Source: UBA6107 sp034430175
GTDB taxonomy: Bacteria; Chloroflexota; Anaerolineae; Anaerolineales; Anaerolineaceae
Assembly (NCBI GenBank): GCA_034430175.1
Contig: DAOUFI010000009.1
Span: 65,725 to 129,724, forward strand
Direction: 5' to 3'
DNA length: 64,000 nucleotides
Below, piece after piece: positions 42,333 to 51,385 of the stretch. Under the pieces are notes generated by a model. It was not told the DNA's origin. It ran no database searches and saw only the letters and a program-made list of their open reading frames with translations. The translations under genes and the position numbers were made by a program. How positions within the stretch are numbered: position 1 is the first letter of the stretch; every line of letters starts with the position of its first letter.

Positions 42333-43361
42333 ATGTTTACGAACAAGAAGATCGATTCTGAGCTGAATAAAAAACTATCGCTGCTAAAAGAAGTTCCTGA
42401 ACGCCGCGCGGAAGATGTTGCCAAGGGTCGTTCTGCGTTCCTTAAAGAAGCCCACCAATATAAGGTATCAGGGGTGATCGGTCAACATCAATTGAATCAA
42501 CCGAAAAAAAACATACCAGTGGAACCTGCATTATTAAACTGGCGTCCTAAGATGTTGAAAGTAGCAATTCCAATCATCCTGGCGTTTGTGATCGTTTTTG
42601 GAACAGGTTGGATGGTTGTAAGGGCGTCTCAAGGAAGCCAACCAAATCAATTGCTATACTCTGTTAAATTGGCGAGTGAGGAATTGGCATTATCCATGGC
42701 CGCGAATCCAGCGGATCAGTTCGATCTTTCCTCAGCTTATATGCAAAATCGGGCGACTGAGATTATCGTGCTATTCAATAAAGGCGAATCTCCCTCCGAG
42801 GAAGAGATCCAACGGTTCGTAGCTCAGGTGGATAATTCCATCGCGATTGCAGCGGGAATGGATGATGAGCAGGCAAAACAGGCATTGGGAAGAATACAGA
42901 CCCGACTGGAAACACAAATTCAAGCCATTAAATTACTCAAAGTGGACTCGCTTTCAGAAGCTGAGAAGTCACGTGAGAAAATCCTTCTCGTCTTGCAGGA
43001 TAAACTGGATATTGTCATTAAAGGTAAAGTTAACCTTACCTGGTTACGAGAGAAAATTGAAGAATCTCACTCCAAGAACAACTCGAATGAGTCACAATCA
43101 CCAACACCGACATTGATTTCCAGTGCAGATTCACATATGGAACCAACTGCAACATCAATCCATGGAAATTCGCAAGCGACTCATACCCGCACTCCAGGCG
43201 CAGGTAATAATCAGGGTGGAGAGAATAGTGGCAATTCGGAGAAGACCAAAACACCCCCCGGTAATTCACAGGGAGGAAAGAAAACCCCCACCAGCATTCC
43301 CGCTCCAACGGATGAAGATACATCCGCAACAGCGACGCCAAAAAAAGTCAAGAACAAATAA
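42333..43361 (+). CDS. DUF5667 membrane protein, possible anti-sigma partner
   Basis: A 342-residue protein: cytoplasmic N-terminus (about 75 residues), one membrane span at about 76-97, then an extracytoplasmic helical DUF5667 domain with LLYSVKLASEELALSMA, and a Ser/Thr/Pro/Asn-rich low-complexity tail. The tail resembles wall- or surface-spanning linkers. It follows the sigma factor directly, so it may hold the factor at the membrane. No catalytic motif was seen. Confidence 0.75.
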   Translation: MFTNKKIDSELNKKLSLLKEVPERRAEDVAKGRSAFLKEAHQYKVSGVIGQHQLNQPKKNIPVEPALLNWRPKMLKVAIPIILAFVIVFGTGWMVVRASQGSQPNQLLYSVKLASEELALSMAANPADQFDLSSAYMQNRATEIIVLFNKGESPSEEEIQRFVAQVDNSIAIAAGMDDEQAKQALGRIQTRLETQIQAIKLLKVDSLSEAEKSREKILLVLQDKLDIVIKGKVNLTWLREKIEESHSKNNSNESQSPTPTLISSADSHMEPTATSIHGNSQATHTRTPGAGNNQGGENSGNSEKTKTPPGNSQGGKKTPTSIPAPTDEDTSATATPKKVKNK

Positions 43362-43381
43362 TATTCCTTATGCTGATAATC

Positions 43382-43420
43382 ACAAACTCCGGTTGGCTCT
43401 TGAGACCGGAGTTTGTTGTT
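43382..43420. terminator. Intrinsic terminator after the sigma/DUF5667 pair
   Basis: A 12-bp stem (acaaactccggt and complement) with an 11-base loop, followed by a T-containing tail. It ends the two-gene operon before the Tad-like gene. Confidence 0.8.
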
Positions 43421-43554
43421 AAATGAGCTCAAACTATTAGGTAATTGTAAAGGAATAATTAAGTTATGTTTTTATTTACCCGTAACCAAATTACGGTTAT
43501 CACGTCTTAAAAACATAAGCAGTATTTATTGTGAAAGCGGAGGTCTGGATACCA

Positions 43555-44826
43555 ATGAGGCGATCTGATAAGGGGCAAATTATCGTGATTATTGCGCTGT
43601 CGATAGTGGTCATTATGGGTATGACCGCGCTGGCCGTAGATGGTACTCGGTTTTATTCAGATCGCAGGTCATCTCAGGCTGCTGCTGACTCCGCGGCGTT
43701 GGCTGGCGCAGGAGCCGCCGCTCAATCTATTAAAAATTACCTCCCGAGCGATTTTTATTGCGGCTCCTCGCTGGGCGCCACAGCCTCCACAAATGCGATC
43801 CAGGCTGCCATCGAAAACGCAGCCAAGGATGGTGTGACCCTTACTAACGACACAAGTTCTCCCAGCCACGTGTATGTTACTTGCGAATCAGATGACTTTA
43901 GCGATTATCTTGACATTCATATTCAGGTGACTACTGAGACCACATTACGGTTTGGTCAAGTCCTCTATCATCAACCTTTGGTGGGTGTAGTTGAGGCGGT
44001 AAGCCGGGTATATCCACAACAGAATCTGGCATTCGGAAATGCCATCGCGTCATTGTCTGATAATTGCTCTGATGGCGGCATATATCTGGACGGTACGAGC
44101 AACATCGTAATCCATGATGGAGGCGTTTTTTCAAACTCCTGTCTTTCTGGTAAAGGGCATATTAAATTGTTGGTCACCGGCGCAGAAATCCAATATGTTA
44201 CAAATCTTGTCGATACTGGTGGTGCCATATTTGATCCGTTACCATCCAAATCGACGGAGAAATTACCAGAGATTGACATCGATTCACCCGATTGCTCGAG
44301 CCTGGAGCACAAAGGCGCGATCACCCATGGAGGAAACTTATATCAGGGGATTTATGACACGATACTGATCAATAATTCGGAGACACTATTCTTGCATCCC
44401 GGATTATATTGTCTAGATGGAGATTTTCGGGTGAATGGAACCGCGATTATCACCGGATATAACGTGACGATTTACATGCGTTCAGGCCAGATTGATCTTA
44501 CAGGAACATCAAGCGTAAATCTAACTGCTCCAAACTGCATTACGTTAGCTTGCGGAGTACCTCCAGCGATCCGCGGGATTCTATTCTTCATCGATCCCTT
44601 AAATACGAGTCCAGTAAAATTCTCAGGTACAGCAACATCTGACTTTATGGGAACAATTTATGCGCCAAATAGTGAGGTTGTTGTAAATGGTACACCCGAC
44701 ATGGTAACGATGGAGACTCAGATCATAGGCAAGAAAGTAACAGTCACCGGCAATGTAAACCTTGCATTAAATTTAAGCGGCGCGGAGTTGTATCAGATTC
44801 CAGCGTATATAGAATTGGTGCAATAA
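43555..44826 (+). CDS. Tad-like (TadE/TadG) pilus-assembly domain protein
   Basis: A 423-residue protein. The N-terminus GQIIVIIALSIVVIMGMTALAVDG followed by QAAADSAALAGA is typical of putative Flp pilus-assembly TadE/G-like proteins: one membrane anchor and an exported remainder. Residues about 170-420 contain repeated beta-rich stretches of unknown function. The start at 43555 is chosen for its GCGGAGGT site; a GTG at 43531 is less likely. No other tad genes are near, so it may act alone at the cell surface. Confidence 0.75.
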   Translation: MRRSDKGQIIVIIALSIVVIMGMTALAVDGTRFYSDRRSSQAAADSAALAGAGAAAQSIKNYLPSDFYCGSSLGATASTNAIQAAIENAAKDGVTLTNDTSSPSHVYVTCESDDFSDYLDIHIQVTTETTLRFGQVLYHQPLVGVVEAVSRVYPQQNLAFGNAIASLSDNCSDGGIYLDGTSNIVIHDGGVFSNSCLSGKGHIKLLVTGAEIQYVTNLVDTGGAIFDPLPSKSTEKLPEIDIDSPDCSSLEHKGAITHGGNLYQGIYDTILINNSETLFLHPGLYCLDGDFRVNGTAIITGYNVTIYMRSGQIDLTGTSSVNLTAPNCITLACGVPPAIRGILFFIDPLNTSPVKFSGTATSDFMGTIYAPNSEVVVNGTPDMVTMETQIIGKKVTVTGNVNLALNLSGAELYQIPAYIELVQ

Positions 44827-44850
44827 TTTCTAAATCGAATCCATTGTAAT

Positions 44851-45912
44851 TTAGCCCAGATTACATTGAATGATCTGGGCGATTGTCATCCCATGACGAT
44901 ATTGTAATTGACTGTTCATCATCTGGATCTGCTTGCGTGGGCTGTAAAAGACCTCGCTCCAGCCATACCCGGCACATGCGGTATCAGCGATTTGATTGCC
45001 TGATGAGTCTTTTCCCCACCAACGCCGGTATTGTTCCTGTAACGAGGGGTCGAAATGGAAGTCAGGGATATCGAAGTGGGCAGAATAGTAGAAATCAGGG
45101 GGAAGGGCGTTCAGCAGTGTCTCGAACACGTGAACACGAACGGAAAAATCTGTATCCATTTCAGTTCTGGCAATACGGCACAATCCGCGGATGGTCGCCA
45201 GCGGAGCGATCACCTCGACCCGCTTCACATTCACAAAACGCTCCCTGACCCTGGCGATCACTTCTTTCATCACGAGTCCACTGGCAATACTGTCTGCGAA
45301 GAATGCGATTGATATATTCTCTTTTTGCTCAGGTTCCAGATCTTTGTCTTTGAAGAGTGTCATTTCTACAGTGCGGTTATAAACTGGTACAGAACTATCG
45401 AACACATGGTGAGCATCGAGGACAATCTCATCGCAGTAGAAGCCGTAGTTAGAGTGGATGGCATCAGCTACCTGGTATTTCAACCCCTCACGAGCGATCG
45501 GAAAGACGGCTACGTTTTCCTGATCGTGAGATTCAAAAATATCACTAAATACAGGTGATTTAAATATATAATCGATGGCTTCGCCAATCATTCTGGTTCG
45601 ATCCGCGCCTAGGCAAAGTTGACCAGGGAGGGTGATCTTCTCACGGCTATCGGCAATATGAGGATCGAGACCTACCACCTTAAATAGATGGCTATCGGGA
45701 GGGCAATCTCTTAAATAAATAAATTTGGAAGTTGCTGGATTGTGATAAAGGACGATCTCAAGCGAGCCGTTGTCTTGTAATGATATTCTGCCGGTGCGAT
45801 AAAAACCGCTTCCTTTTTGAGAGCAGGGGAGCGGTTCGTCCAAACTAAGGGTGCCAATTGTCTGGTGGAAGAAATCTTCTGAAAAGTTGAATGGATACTC
45901 GAATATGGGCAT
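44851..45912 (-). CDS. Uncharacterised protein with a phosphoribosyltransferase-like segment
   Basis: A 353-residue soluble protein that I cannot assign. The stretch ENISIAFFADSIASGLVMKE followed by RVEVIAPLATIRGL resembles the PRPP loop strand of type I phosphoribosyltransferases (hydrophobic strand, Asp, Ser/Thr-Gly), and FPIAREGLKYQVADAI could be the earlier strand. It ends with YGWSEVFYSPRKQIQMM and a His-rich tail. It has its own leader with an attenuator-like hairpin and a palindrome upstream. An excellent GAGGAG site is present. Confidence 0.6.
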   Translation of the reverse strand: MPIFEYPFNFSEDFFHQTIGTLSLDEPLPCSQKGSGFYRTGRISLQDNGSLEIVLYHNPATSKFIYLRDCPPDSHLFKVVGLDPHIADSREKITLPGQLCLGADRTRMIGEAIDYIFKSPVFSDIFESHDQENVAVFPIAREGLKYQVADAIHSNYGFYCDEIVLDAHHVFDSSVPVYNRTVEMTLFKDKDLEPEQKENISIAFFADSIASGLVMKEVIARVRERFVNVKRVEVIAPLATIRGLCRIARTEMDTDFSVRVHVFETLLNALPPDFYYSAHFDIPDFHFDPSLQEQYRRWWGKDSSGNQIADTACAGYGWSEVFYSPRKQIQMMNSQLQYRHGMTIAQIIQCNLG

Positions 45913-45926
45913 TTTCGCTCCTCGGC

Positions 45927-45973
45927 AAAAAAATACAGGTGCACTTCACAAAATGGGAAGTTCAACACCTGTA
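45927..45973 (-). promoter_or_regulatory. Attenuator-like hairpin in the leader of the 353-residue gene
   Basis: On the minus strand TACAGGTG ... ACTTC ... GAAGT ... CACCTGTA forms an interrupted stem followed at once by seven T residues, then the Shine-Dalgarno site and start codon. It has the form of an intrinsic terminator placed 15 bases before the start codon. It may regulate read-through, or end transcription coming from lpd. Confidence 0.7.
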
Positions 45974-45977
45974 CTTT

Positions 45978-45986
45978 ATTGTATCA
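45978..45986 (-). promoter_or_regulatory. Extended -10 element upstream of the leader hairpin
   Basis: TGATACAAT on the minus strand fits the extended -10 form TGnTATAAT with one mismatch. Transcription would start about where the hairpin begins. No clear -35 was found. Confidence 0.45.
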
Positions 45987-46016
45987 AGAAATGGGGGAAA
46001 AGGTAATCAATTTGGG

Positions 46017-46034
46017 CAATTGTCCGGACAATTG
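46017..46034. promoter_or_regulatory. Perfect 18-bp palindrome
   Basis: CAATTGTCCGGACAATTG is fully symmetric. It lies between the lpd terminator and the promoter region of the 353-residue gene, about 35 bp upstream of the extended -10, a good place for an operator. Confidence 0.55.
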
Positions 46035-46037
46035 AAC

Positions 46038-46069
46038 AAAAAGCCGCCATTCCTGCTCGAATAGCGGCT
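46038..46069 (-). terminator. Intrinsic terminator of lpd
   Basis: On the minus strand AGCCGC and GCGGCT form a stem with a 16-base loop, followed by TTTTT, 24 bases after the lpd stop codon. Confidence 0.75.
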
Positions 46070-46092
46070 GGACCAACGCGAAAAAACTCTAT

Positions 46093-47490
46093 CTACATGT
46101 GCAGCGGATGTCCCATCGCCCCATGAGCTGCTTCAAGGATGGATTCGCTCAGTGTAGGATGAGCATGAATATTTGAGGCAATGTCCTCAATGGGTAAATC
46201 CGATAACCTCGCCAGGGTCAGTTCTGGAAGTAACTCGGATACCTCGGCACCGATCAAATGAGCACCCAGCAGTCTGCCATTACTGGAATCAATGAGCACC
46301 TTCGCAAAACCTGTTGTTTCACCCAGACCAAGTGCTTTCCCGTTGGCCATCATATTGAATTTCCCTACTTTGTATTCGATGCCATTTTCTTTCAACTGAG
46401 ATTCGGTAAATCCAAATGATGCCACTTGCGGATGGCTGTATGTCGCCCGCGGGACCATGGTGTAATCAATGGCGCGAGTATTTTGTCCCGCGATAGCTTC
46501 AGCGCAGACGAGCGCCTGAGCTGACGCTACATGAGCCAGCAGCAGTTTACCGGTGACGTCACCAATGGCCCAGATACCAGGAATGTTTGTGGCCATGCGT
46601 TCGTCGATCTTAATATATCCGCGTTCGGTCAGAGCCACACCGATCTCTTCCAGACCGAGGTTGGATGTGTTTGGTTTGAAGCCAATGGCGACCAAAGCCT
46701 GCTCTGCCTGAAGAGTCTGTTCTCCTGCTTCATTAGTAACCACCACCTCTACCCCCTCGGGCAATGCTTTCACCGACTTGACTTTTGTTCCTGCCAAAAT
46801 TCCAACACCGCGTTTTGTGAAAGCACGTGCCAGTTCTGCACTGACTTCTTCGTCTTCCAGTGGCGCGATCCGCGGCAACATCTCAACCAATGTGACCTCA
46901 GATCCATAGCTGCTCCAGACCGTGGCAAATTCCAGACCAATCGCACCGGCGCCGATGATGATTACCGATTTTGGTAGGGTTGTTTGCAGGATGGCTTCAC
47001 GGTAAGACAAGATTTTTTCTCCATCGATGGAAACGCCGGGAATACTCATGGCGTGAGAGCCCGTAGCGATGACGATGTTTTTTGCGGTTAGCGTTTCATG
47101 AGAACCATCAGCAGTGGTCACTTCAATTTCGTTGGTTGAAATCAGACGGGCAGTGCCCATGTAGACATCAACAGCATTCTTTTTCATCAGGAAACCTACA
47201 CCTTTGGTAAGGCGGTCGGAAACCTGGCGACTGCGCTTCACTGCTGCCCCATAATCGAGTTGCAGGTTATCAAATGAAAAACTAAAATCCTTGCCGCGTT
47301 CACGTAGAAGATGCGCCACATCCGCATTTTTTAGAAGCGCTTTTGATGGAATGCAGCCCACATTCAGACATACTCCGCCCAACCACTCTTTATCAACGAT
47401 CGCGGTTTTCATGCCGAGCTGTGAGCTTTTAATCGCGTTAACATACCCTCCTGGTCCAGCGCCAATAACAATCACATCATATTCGATCAT
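46093..47490 (-). CDS. lpdA: Dihydrolipoamide dehydrogenase
   Basis: A 465-residue flavoprotein disulfide reductase of normal length. It has the FAD motif VIGAGPGGY, the redox-active disulfide GGVCLNVGCIPSK, the NAD motif IIGAGAIGLEF, the second FAD motif WAIGDVTG, and the C-terminal catalytic His/Glu pair in HAHPTLSE. It reoxidises lipoyl groups of 2-oxoacid dehydrogenase complexes or the glycine cleavage system; no such partner genes are in the window, so it is a stand-alone gene. It diverges from the GGDEF gene. Confidence 0.96.
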   Translation of the reverse strand: MIEYDVIVIGAGPGGYVNAIKSSQLGMKTAIVDKEWLGGVCLNVGCIPSKALLKNADVAHLLRERGKDFSFSFDNLQLDYGAAVKRSRQVSDRLTKGVGFLMKKNAVDVYMGTARLISTNEIEVTTADGSHETLTAKNIVIATGSHAMSIPGVSIDGEKILSYREAILQTTLPKSVIIIGAGAIGLEFATVWSSYGSEVTLVEMLPRIAPLEDEEVSAELARAFTKRGVGILAGTKVKSVKALPEGVEVVVTNEAGEQTLQAEQALVAIGFKPNTSNLGLEEIGVALTERGYIKIDERMATNIPGIWAIGDVTGKLLLAHVASAQALVCAEAIAGQNTRAIDYTMVPRATYSHPQVASFGFTESQLKENGIEYKVGKFNMMANGKALGLGETTGFAKVLIDSSNGRLLGAHLIGAEVSELLPELTLARLSDLPIEDIASNIHAHPTLSESILEAAHGAMGHPLHM

Positions 47491-47658
47491 ATTATCCTCT
47501 TGATGGAAATGTATTTATGACCAACAACTTCACAATTATATCAACCAATATATCGCAACAATATTGATGCCAAAATTTGGAATAAGTTGCAAAAATGATA
47601 GGTATTTCCATGAAAAGATTGTGTGATAATTTGTTTATCGGTTGATTAAAGGTGGCCT

Positions 47659-49818
47659 ATGATGATGGAGAAGAAATCTCGTTTTCTTAAGGGGGTTGTC
47701 GCTTGGCCTGTTGGATTCTCGATCGTGGAAATTATTATTGCAGTTCTGGGAATCTTGATCTCGTGCATCATTTATTGGCAAACAGAAAAGATCAGGCAAG
47801 AAACATCTGAAGCCCGGATATTTGAACAAGAAACACGTTCGTTGATCATCGCTGTCAGCGATGCGAATATCAAATTCACCTCTCTCATAAAAGGAAGTAA
47901 CGAGATCGATCTGAACGAGGATGTCTACGCACAATTGGATAAAGCTCAAAATCTATGCAAATCCATCGATATATTGCCTGGAAGACCAAGCCTGACCCCA
48001 GACGCCATTACTATGTCAGATAACTTCAGTTTGTCTGTATGTGATCAGGTAAGCAATTTTCGAGAATCGTTGCAACTCCGCTGGATGGACTATATCAATG
48101 GTAATCCGGATTCTCATAAAAGCGATTATGACAACACTTATGATCAACTGCTACTGATTCTACAAAGGTATAACGACGCGAATGATCCACGTATAAGAGA
48201 AACTGAACAAAAAACTAAACTGGCAAATATTTTCATCAGTTTGGGCGTAGCGATAATTTTTTTGATCCTGGCTTTGCTTGCAAGACGAAGCCGAATCAGC
48301 TCAACAATAAAGACAAAGCAATTGGAAGATGAAGTGGAGCAAAGAAAAAAGTTGTTTCAGGACCTCACCCAGGAGCGCAACCTGATCAACACGCTGATCG
48401 ATAATATTCCAGATGCGGTATTCGCGAAGGATAAGAACAACCGCTATCTCATTGCGAATCCTGCGGAAGCATATACCATAGGGGCTGCCTTTAAATCTGA
48501 CCTGATAGGAAAATCGGAGGAGGATTTTCAACCAACCGAAGTCGCGAAAAGGATCCAGGAGGAGAATGATCATATCCTTGCCACTGGAGAACCCCTGCGG
48601 GAGAAACAGGCGTTTTTGATAGACACACAAACCGGATTGAAGCGCTGGCGACAAACAACAAAGGTACCCTTGCGAAATGAAACTGGTGAAATCATCGGGT
48701 TACTTGGTATCAGTCGAGATATTACCGCTCAAAGAGAGACTGAGGAAGCGCTTAAGAAGGCTAATGAGAAACTCACTGAAGGAATCACGGCGTTGGAAAT
48801 GAACAACCGTGTGATAGAACGGATCAGTGAAATGGTGGATCTCCTCCAAGCTTCTCCAAATCTTGAAGAGGCTTTTAAGGTAATAGCAAACCAAATGGGT
48901 AATTTCTTTCCTGAGGATTCAGGAGTTCTTTATCTGTACCATTCCTCACGCAATATCCTTGAACGTGTCACAGCCTGGGGACGACCGTTGGAAGACCCAA
49001 TCATCTTCAAGCCAGATGATTGCTGGGGGTTGCGACGTGGACGGATGCATATTATCAACGAAAGTGTTATTGACTCGGGTAGAGATGTTGAGCACAACCT
49101 GGTTTGTGCTCATATCCAAATAAGTGGACCAGCAGATTATTTGTGCATGCCTCTTGTAGCCCAAGGCGAAGCCATCGGTCTGCTCCATTTGTGCCATCCC
49201 GTTACTGATGATTACAAAGCTGAATGGTATGATCACCAAAAACGCCAGCGCATCATCACGATCGTGGATAGTTTATCGCTCGCCCTTGCCAATTTGAAAC
49301 TACGTGCGACGCTACGAGAACAGACCATTCGCGACCCATTGACAAATTTGTTCAATCGCAGGTACATGGAAGAAACACTTGAACGTGAGATTCTTCGAGC
49401 CAAACGCAAGGAAGACATGATCGGTGTCATTATGCTCGATATTGATCACTTCAAGTTATTCAATGATAATTTTGGGCATCAAGCCGGTGACACTCTTCTC
49501 ACAGCCATTGGAAACTTCTTGCAAATGCATATACGGGGGGAGGATGTGGCCTGTCGGTATGGTGGAGAAGAATTCTTCCTTGTTTTACCGGGCGCGAAAC
49601 TCGAACCAACGCAGAAACGAGCTCAGGATCTTATCGACAAGGTAAAGTATTTGAGCATTAACTTTCAAGGAAAGACGCTGGGGATGATTACACTATCAGC
49701 CGGCGTGGCAGTTTTTCCTGAAAATGGCACGACGACAGAATCACTTGTACAATCCGCTGATCAGGCACTCTATCGAGCCAAGCAGGAAGGGCGTGATCGG
49801 GTTATTGTAGCTAGATAA
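47659..49818 (+). CDS. Membrane-bound PAS-GAF diguanylate cyclase (GGDEF)
   Basis: A 719-residue signalling protein. A membrane segment at about 14-36, an extracytoplasmic sensor region to about 185, and a second membrane segment (IFISLGVAIIFLILALLARR) are followed by a coiled stretch, a PAS domain (about 245-360, NIPDAVFAKDKNNRYLIANP), a GAF domain (about 385-540) and a C-terminal GGDEF domain. The active-site motif is GGEEF in CRYGGEEFFLVLPG, and the DPLTNLFNRRY lead-in is complete, so synthesis of cyclic di-GMP is expected. No EAL domain is present. An AGGTGG site precedes the start. Confidence 0.92.
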   Translation: MMMEKKSRFLKGVVAWPVGFSIVEIIIAVLGILISCIIYWQTEKIRQETSEARIFEQETRSLIIAVSDANIKFTSLIKGSNEIDLNEDVYAQLDKAQNLCKSIDILPGRPSLTPDAITMSDNFSLSVCDQVSNFRESLQLRWMDYINGNPDSHKSDYDNTYDQLLLILQRYNDANDPRIRETEQKTKLANIFISLGVAIIFLILALLARRSRISSTIKTKQLEDEVEQRKKLFQDLTQERNLINTLIDNIPDAVFAKDKNNRYLIANPAEAYTIGAAFKSDLIGKSEEDFQPTEVAKRIQEENDHILATGEPLREKQAFLIDTQTGLKRWRQTTKVPLRNETGEIIGLLGISRDITAQRETEEALKKANEKLTEGITALEMNNRVIERISEMVDLLQASPNLEEAFKVIANQMGNFFPEDSGVLYLYHSSRNILERVTAWGRPLEDPIIFKPDDCWGLRRGRMHIINESVIDSGRDVEHNLVCAHIQISGPADYLCMPLVAQGEAIGLLHLCHPVTDDYKAEWYDHQKRQRIITIVDSLSLALANLKLRATLREQTIRDPLTNLFNRRYMEETLEREILRAKRKEDMIGVIMLDIDHFKLFNDNFGHQAGDTLLTAIGNFLQMHIRGEDVACRYGGEEFFLVLPGAKLEPTQKRAQDLIDKVKYLSINFQGKTLGMITLSAGVAVFPENGTTTESLVQSADQALYRAKQEGRDRVIVAR

Positions 49819-49835
49819 TTTCCTTGAGATTTCGT

Positions 49836-49862
49836 GAAAACGCCTGTCCTGTAGGCGGTTTT
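49836..49862 (+). terminator. Intrinsic terminator after the GGDEF gene
   Basis: AAAACGCCT and AGGCGGTTTT pair around a 7-base loop (one bulge) and end in TTTT, 18 bases after the stop codon. Confidence 0.75.
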
Positions 49863-49942
49863 GTGTTAACTAAAGAACTTTCGAGGATGTGGGTGAACTG
49901 GTAGAATACTGCGATTCAATAAATTCAAGAACAGGAATAGTC

Positions 49943-51277
49943 ATGGCAATTGATACCCCTTCATTTGTTCGAAATCTCGTGATTTATGAAGTCTATGTTA
50001 GAAACCACGGTCCCAATGGTACATTCGCGGATGTCGAAGCTGACCTCGAACGAATCCGTGCGCTAGGAGTGGACGTAATCTGGTTCATGCCCATTCATCC
50101 CATCGGGAAGGTCAACAAAAAAGGTTCGTTGGGGTGTCCATACTCGATTTCCGATTACCGCGAGGTCAATCCCGAATATGGCACAAAAGCAGATTTCGCG
50201 CGCTTAATCGAAAAGGCTCATGCACTTGGGTTAAAGGTGATGATCGATGTGGTTTACAATCATACCGCGCACGATTCAGTGCTGGTCGCGGAACATCCCG
50301 ATTGGTACCACCAGGACGCAAATGGCAGACCGGTGACTACCGTGCCCGAGTGGAGTGATGTCATCGATCTCAAGCACCCGAACACGGAGTTAACGGCATA
50401 TCTCATTGAAACCCTGCAAGGCTGGGCCAAGTTCGGCGTTGATGGTTTTCGTTGTGATGTAGCCTCGCTGTTGCCTGAGGATTTCTGGGTGGAGGCGCGT
50501 AACGCGGTAGCCACGGTCAAACCGGGAGTGATTTGGTTGGCCGAATCGGTGCACGCTGGCTTCATCGAATACCGCCGCAAGCATGGATTATCGGCGATTT
50601 CTGACAGCGAGGTTTACCGCGGCTTTGATCTGACATACGTTTATGATATTTTCCCCATTTGGCAGGCCGCCGTAAAGGGAGACGTACCTGTTTCCCGTTA
50701 CCTCGAGATGCTGCGTTTCCAGGAAGCGATCTATCCAGCCAATTTTGCCAAGATGCGCTACGTAGAGAATCACGACAATGAACGAATAATGAAGGTAGCT
50801 CCAACTCGGATGCAGGCACTGGCCTGGACTGCCTTTGAGGCATTCAATCGCGGAGCGTTCCTTATCTATGGTGGAGAGGAATCCGCCGCGGAACATACCC
50901 CCTCGCTTTTTGACATCGACAAGGTCGAGTGGAAAAATTATGAACTCTCTAGTTTTCTGACTAAACTGGCTAAACTCAAAAAAGACCCTGCCCAGGTCAA
51001 TGGAGTATTTACCATCACCTCGGCTGAGCCAGCCATCCAGGCGGTTTGGGAATGGGAAGACGCCAATCTATTTGGCGTGTTCAACGTGAACGGGAAGCAG
51101 GGGAAAACTGCTACGATTCTCCCCGATGGAGATTACCCAGACCTGTTGAATGTTGCCGATGTTACCGTGAGCGGCGGACAGATTGCGATACCGGATACAG
51201 CGGTTATCTTGCGCGTCCCCGGAAAATTAAAGGATGTCCAACCCTTTCACGCCGATCTGATTGATTACCATCTATAA
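49943..51277 (+). CDS. Alpha-amylase family (GH13) glycosidase
   Basis: A 444-residue GH13 enzyme. Conserved regions are VVYNHTA, FRCDVAS (nucleophile Asp), WLAESVH (acid/base Glu) and VENHDNER (stabilising Asp). No signal peptide is seen, so it should act in the cytoplasm on imported or stored alpha-glucans or trehalose-like sugars. The barrel is compact and a short beta C-terminal domain follows. The start at 49943 (MAIDTP) has an AGGAAT site; the longer frame from 49889 is not supported. Confidence 0.9.
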   Translation: MAIDTPSFVRNLVIYEVYVRNHGPNGTFADVEADLERIRALGVDVIWFMPIHPIGKVNKKGSLGCPYSISDYREVNPEYGTKADFARLIEKAHALGLKVMIDVVYNHTAHDSVLVAEHPDWYHQDANGRPVTTVPEWSDVIDLKHPNTELTAYLIETLQGWAKFGVDGFRCDVASLLPEDFWVEARNAVATVKPGVIWLAESVHAGFIEYRRKHGLSAISDSEVYRGFDLTYVYDIFPIWQAAVKGDVPVSRYLEMLRFQEAIYPANFAKMRYVENHDNERIMKVAPTRMQALAWTAFEAFNRGAFLIYGGEESAAEHTPSLFDIDKVEWKNYELSSFLTKLAKLKKDPAQVNGVFTITSAEPAIQAVWEWEDANLFGVFNVNGKQGKTATILPDGDYPDLLNVADVTVSGGQIAIPDTAVILRVPGKLKDVQPFHADLIDYHL

Positions 51278-51288
51278 TTTCAAAATCG

Positions 51289-51320
51289 ATCACCCGCTGG
51301 CACCTCAGCGGGTGATTGTT
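51289..51320 (+). terminator. Intrinsic terminator after the GH13 gene
   Basis: ATCACCCGCTG and its complement form an 11-bp stem with a 6-base loop and a short T-rich tail (TGTT). Confidence 0.8.
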
Positions 51321-51385
51321 ATCTCAAACCCGCTTTATAATTAGTTCGTTGAATTTGAAGCCTGCCATACGGAGCCGCATCTTTC

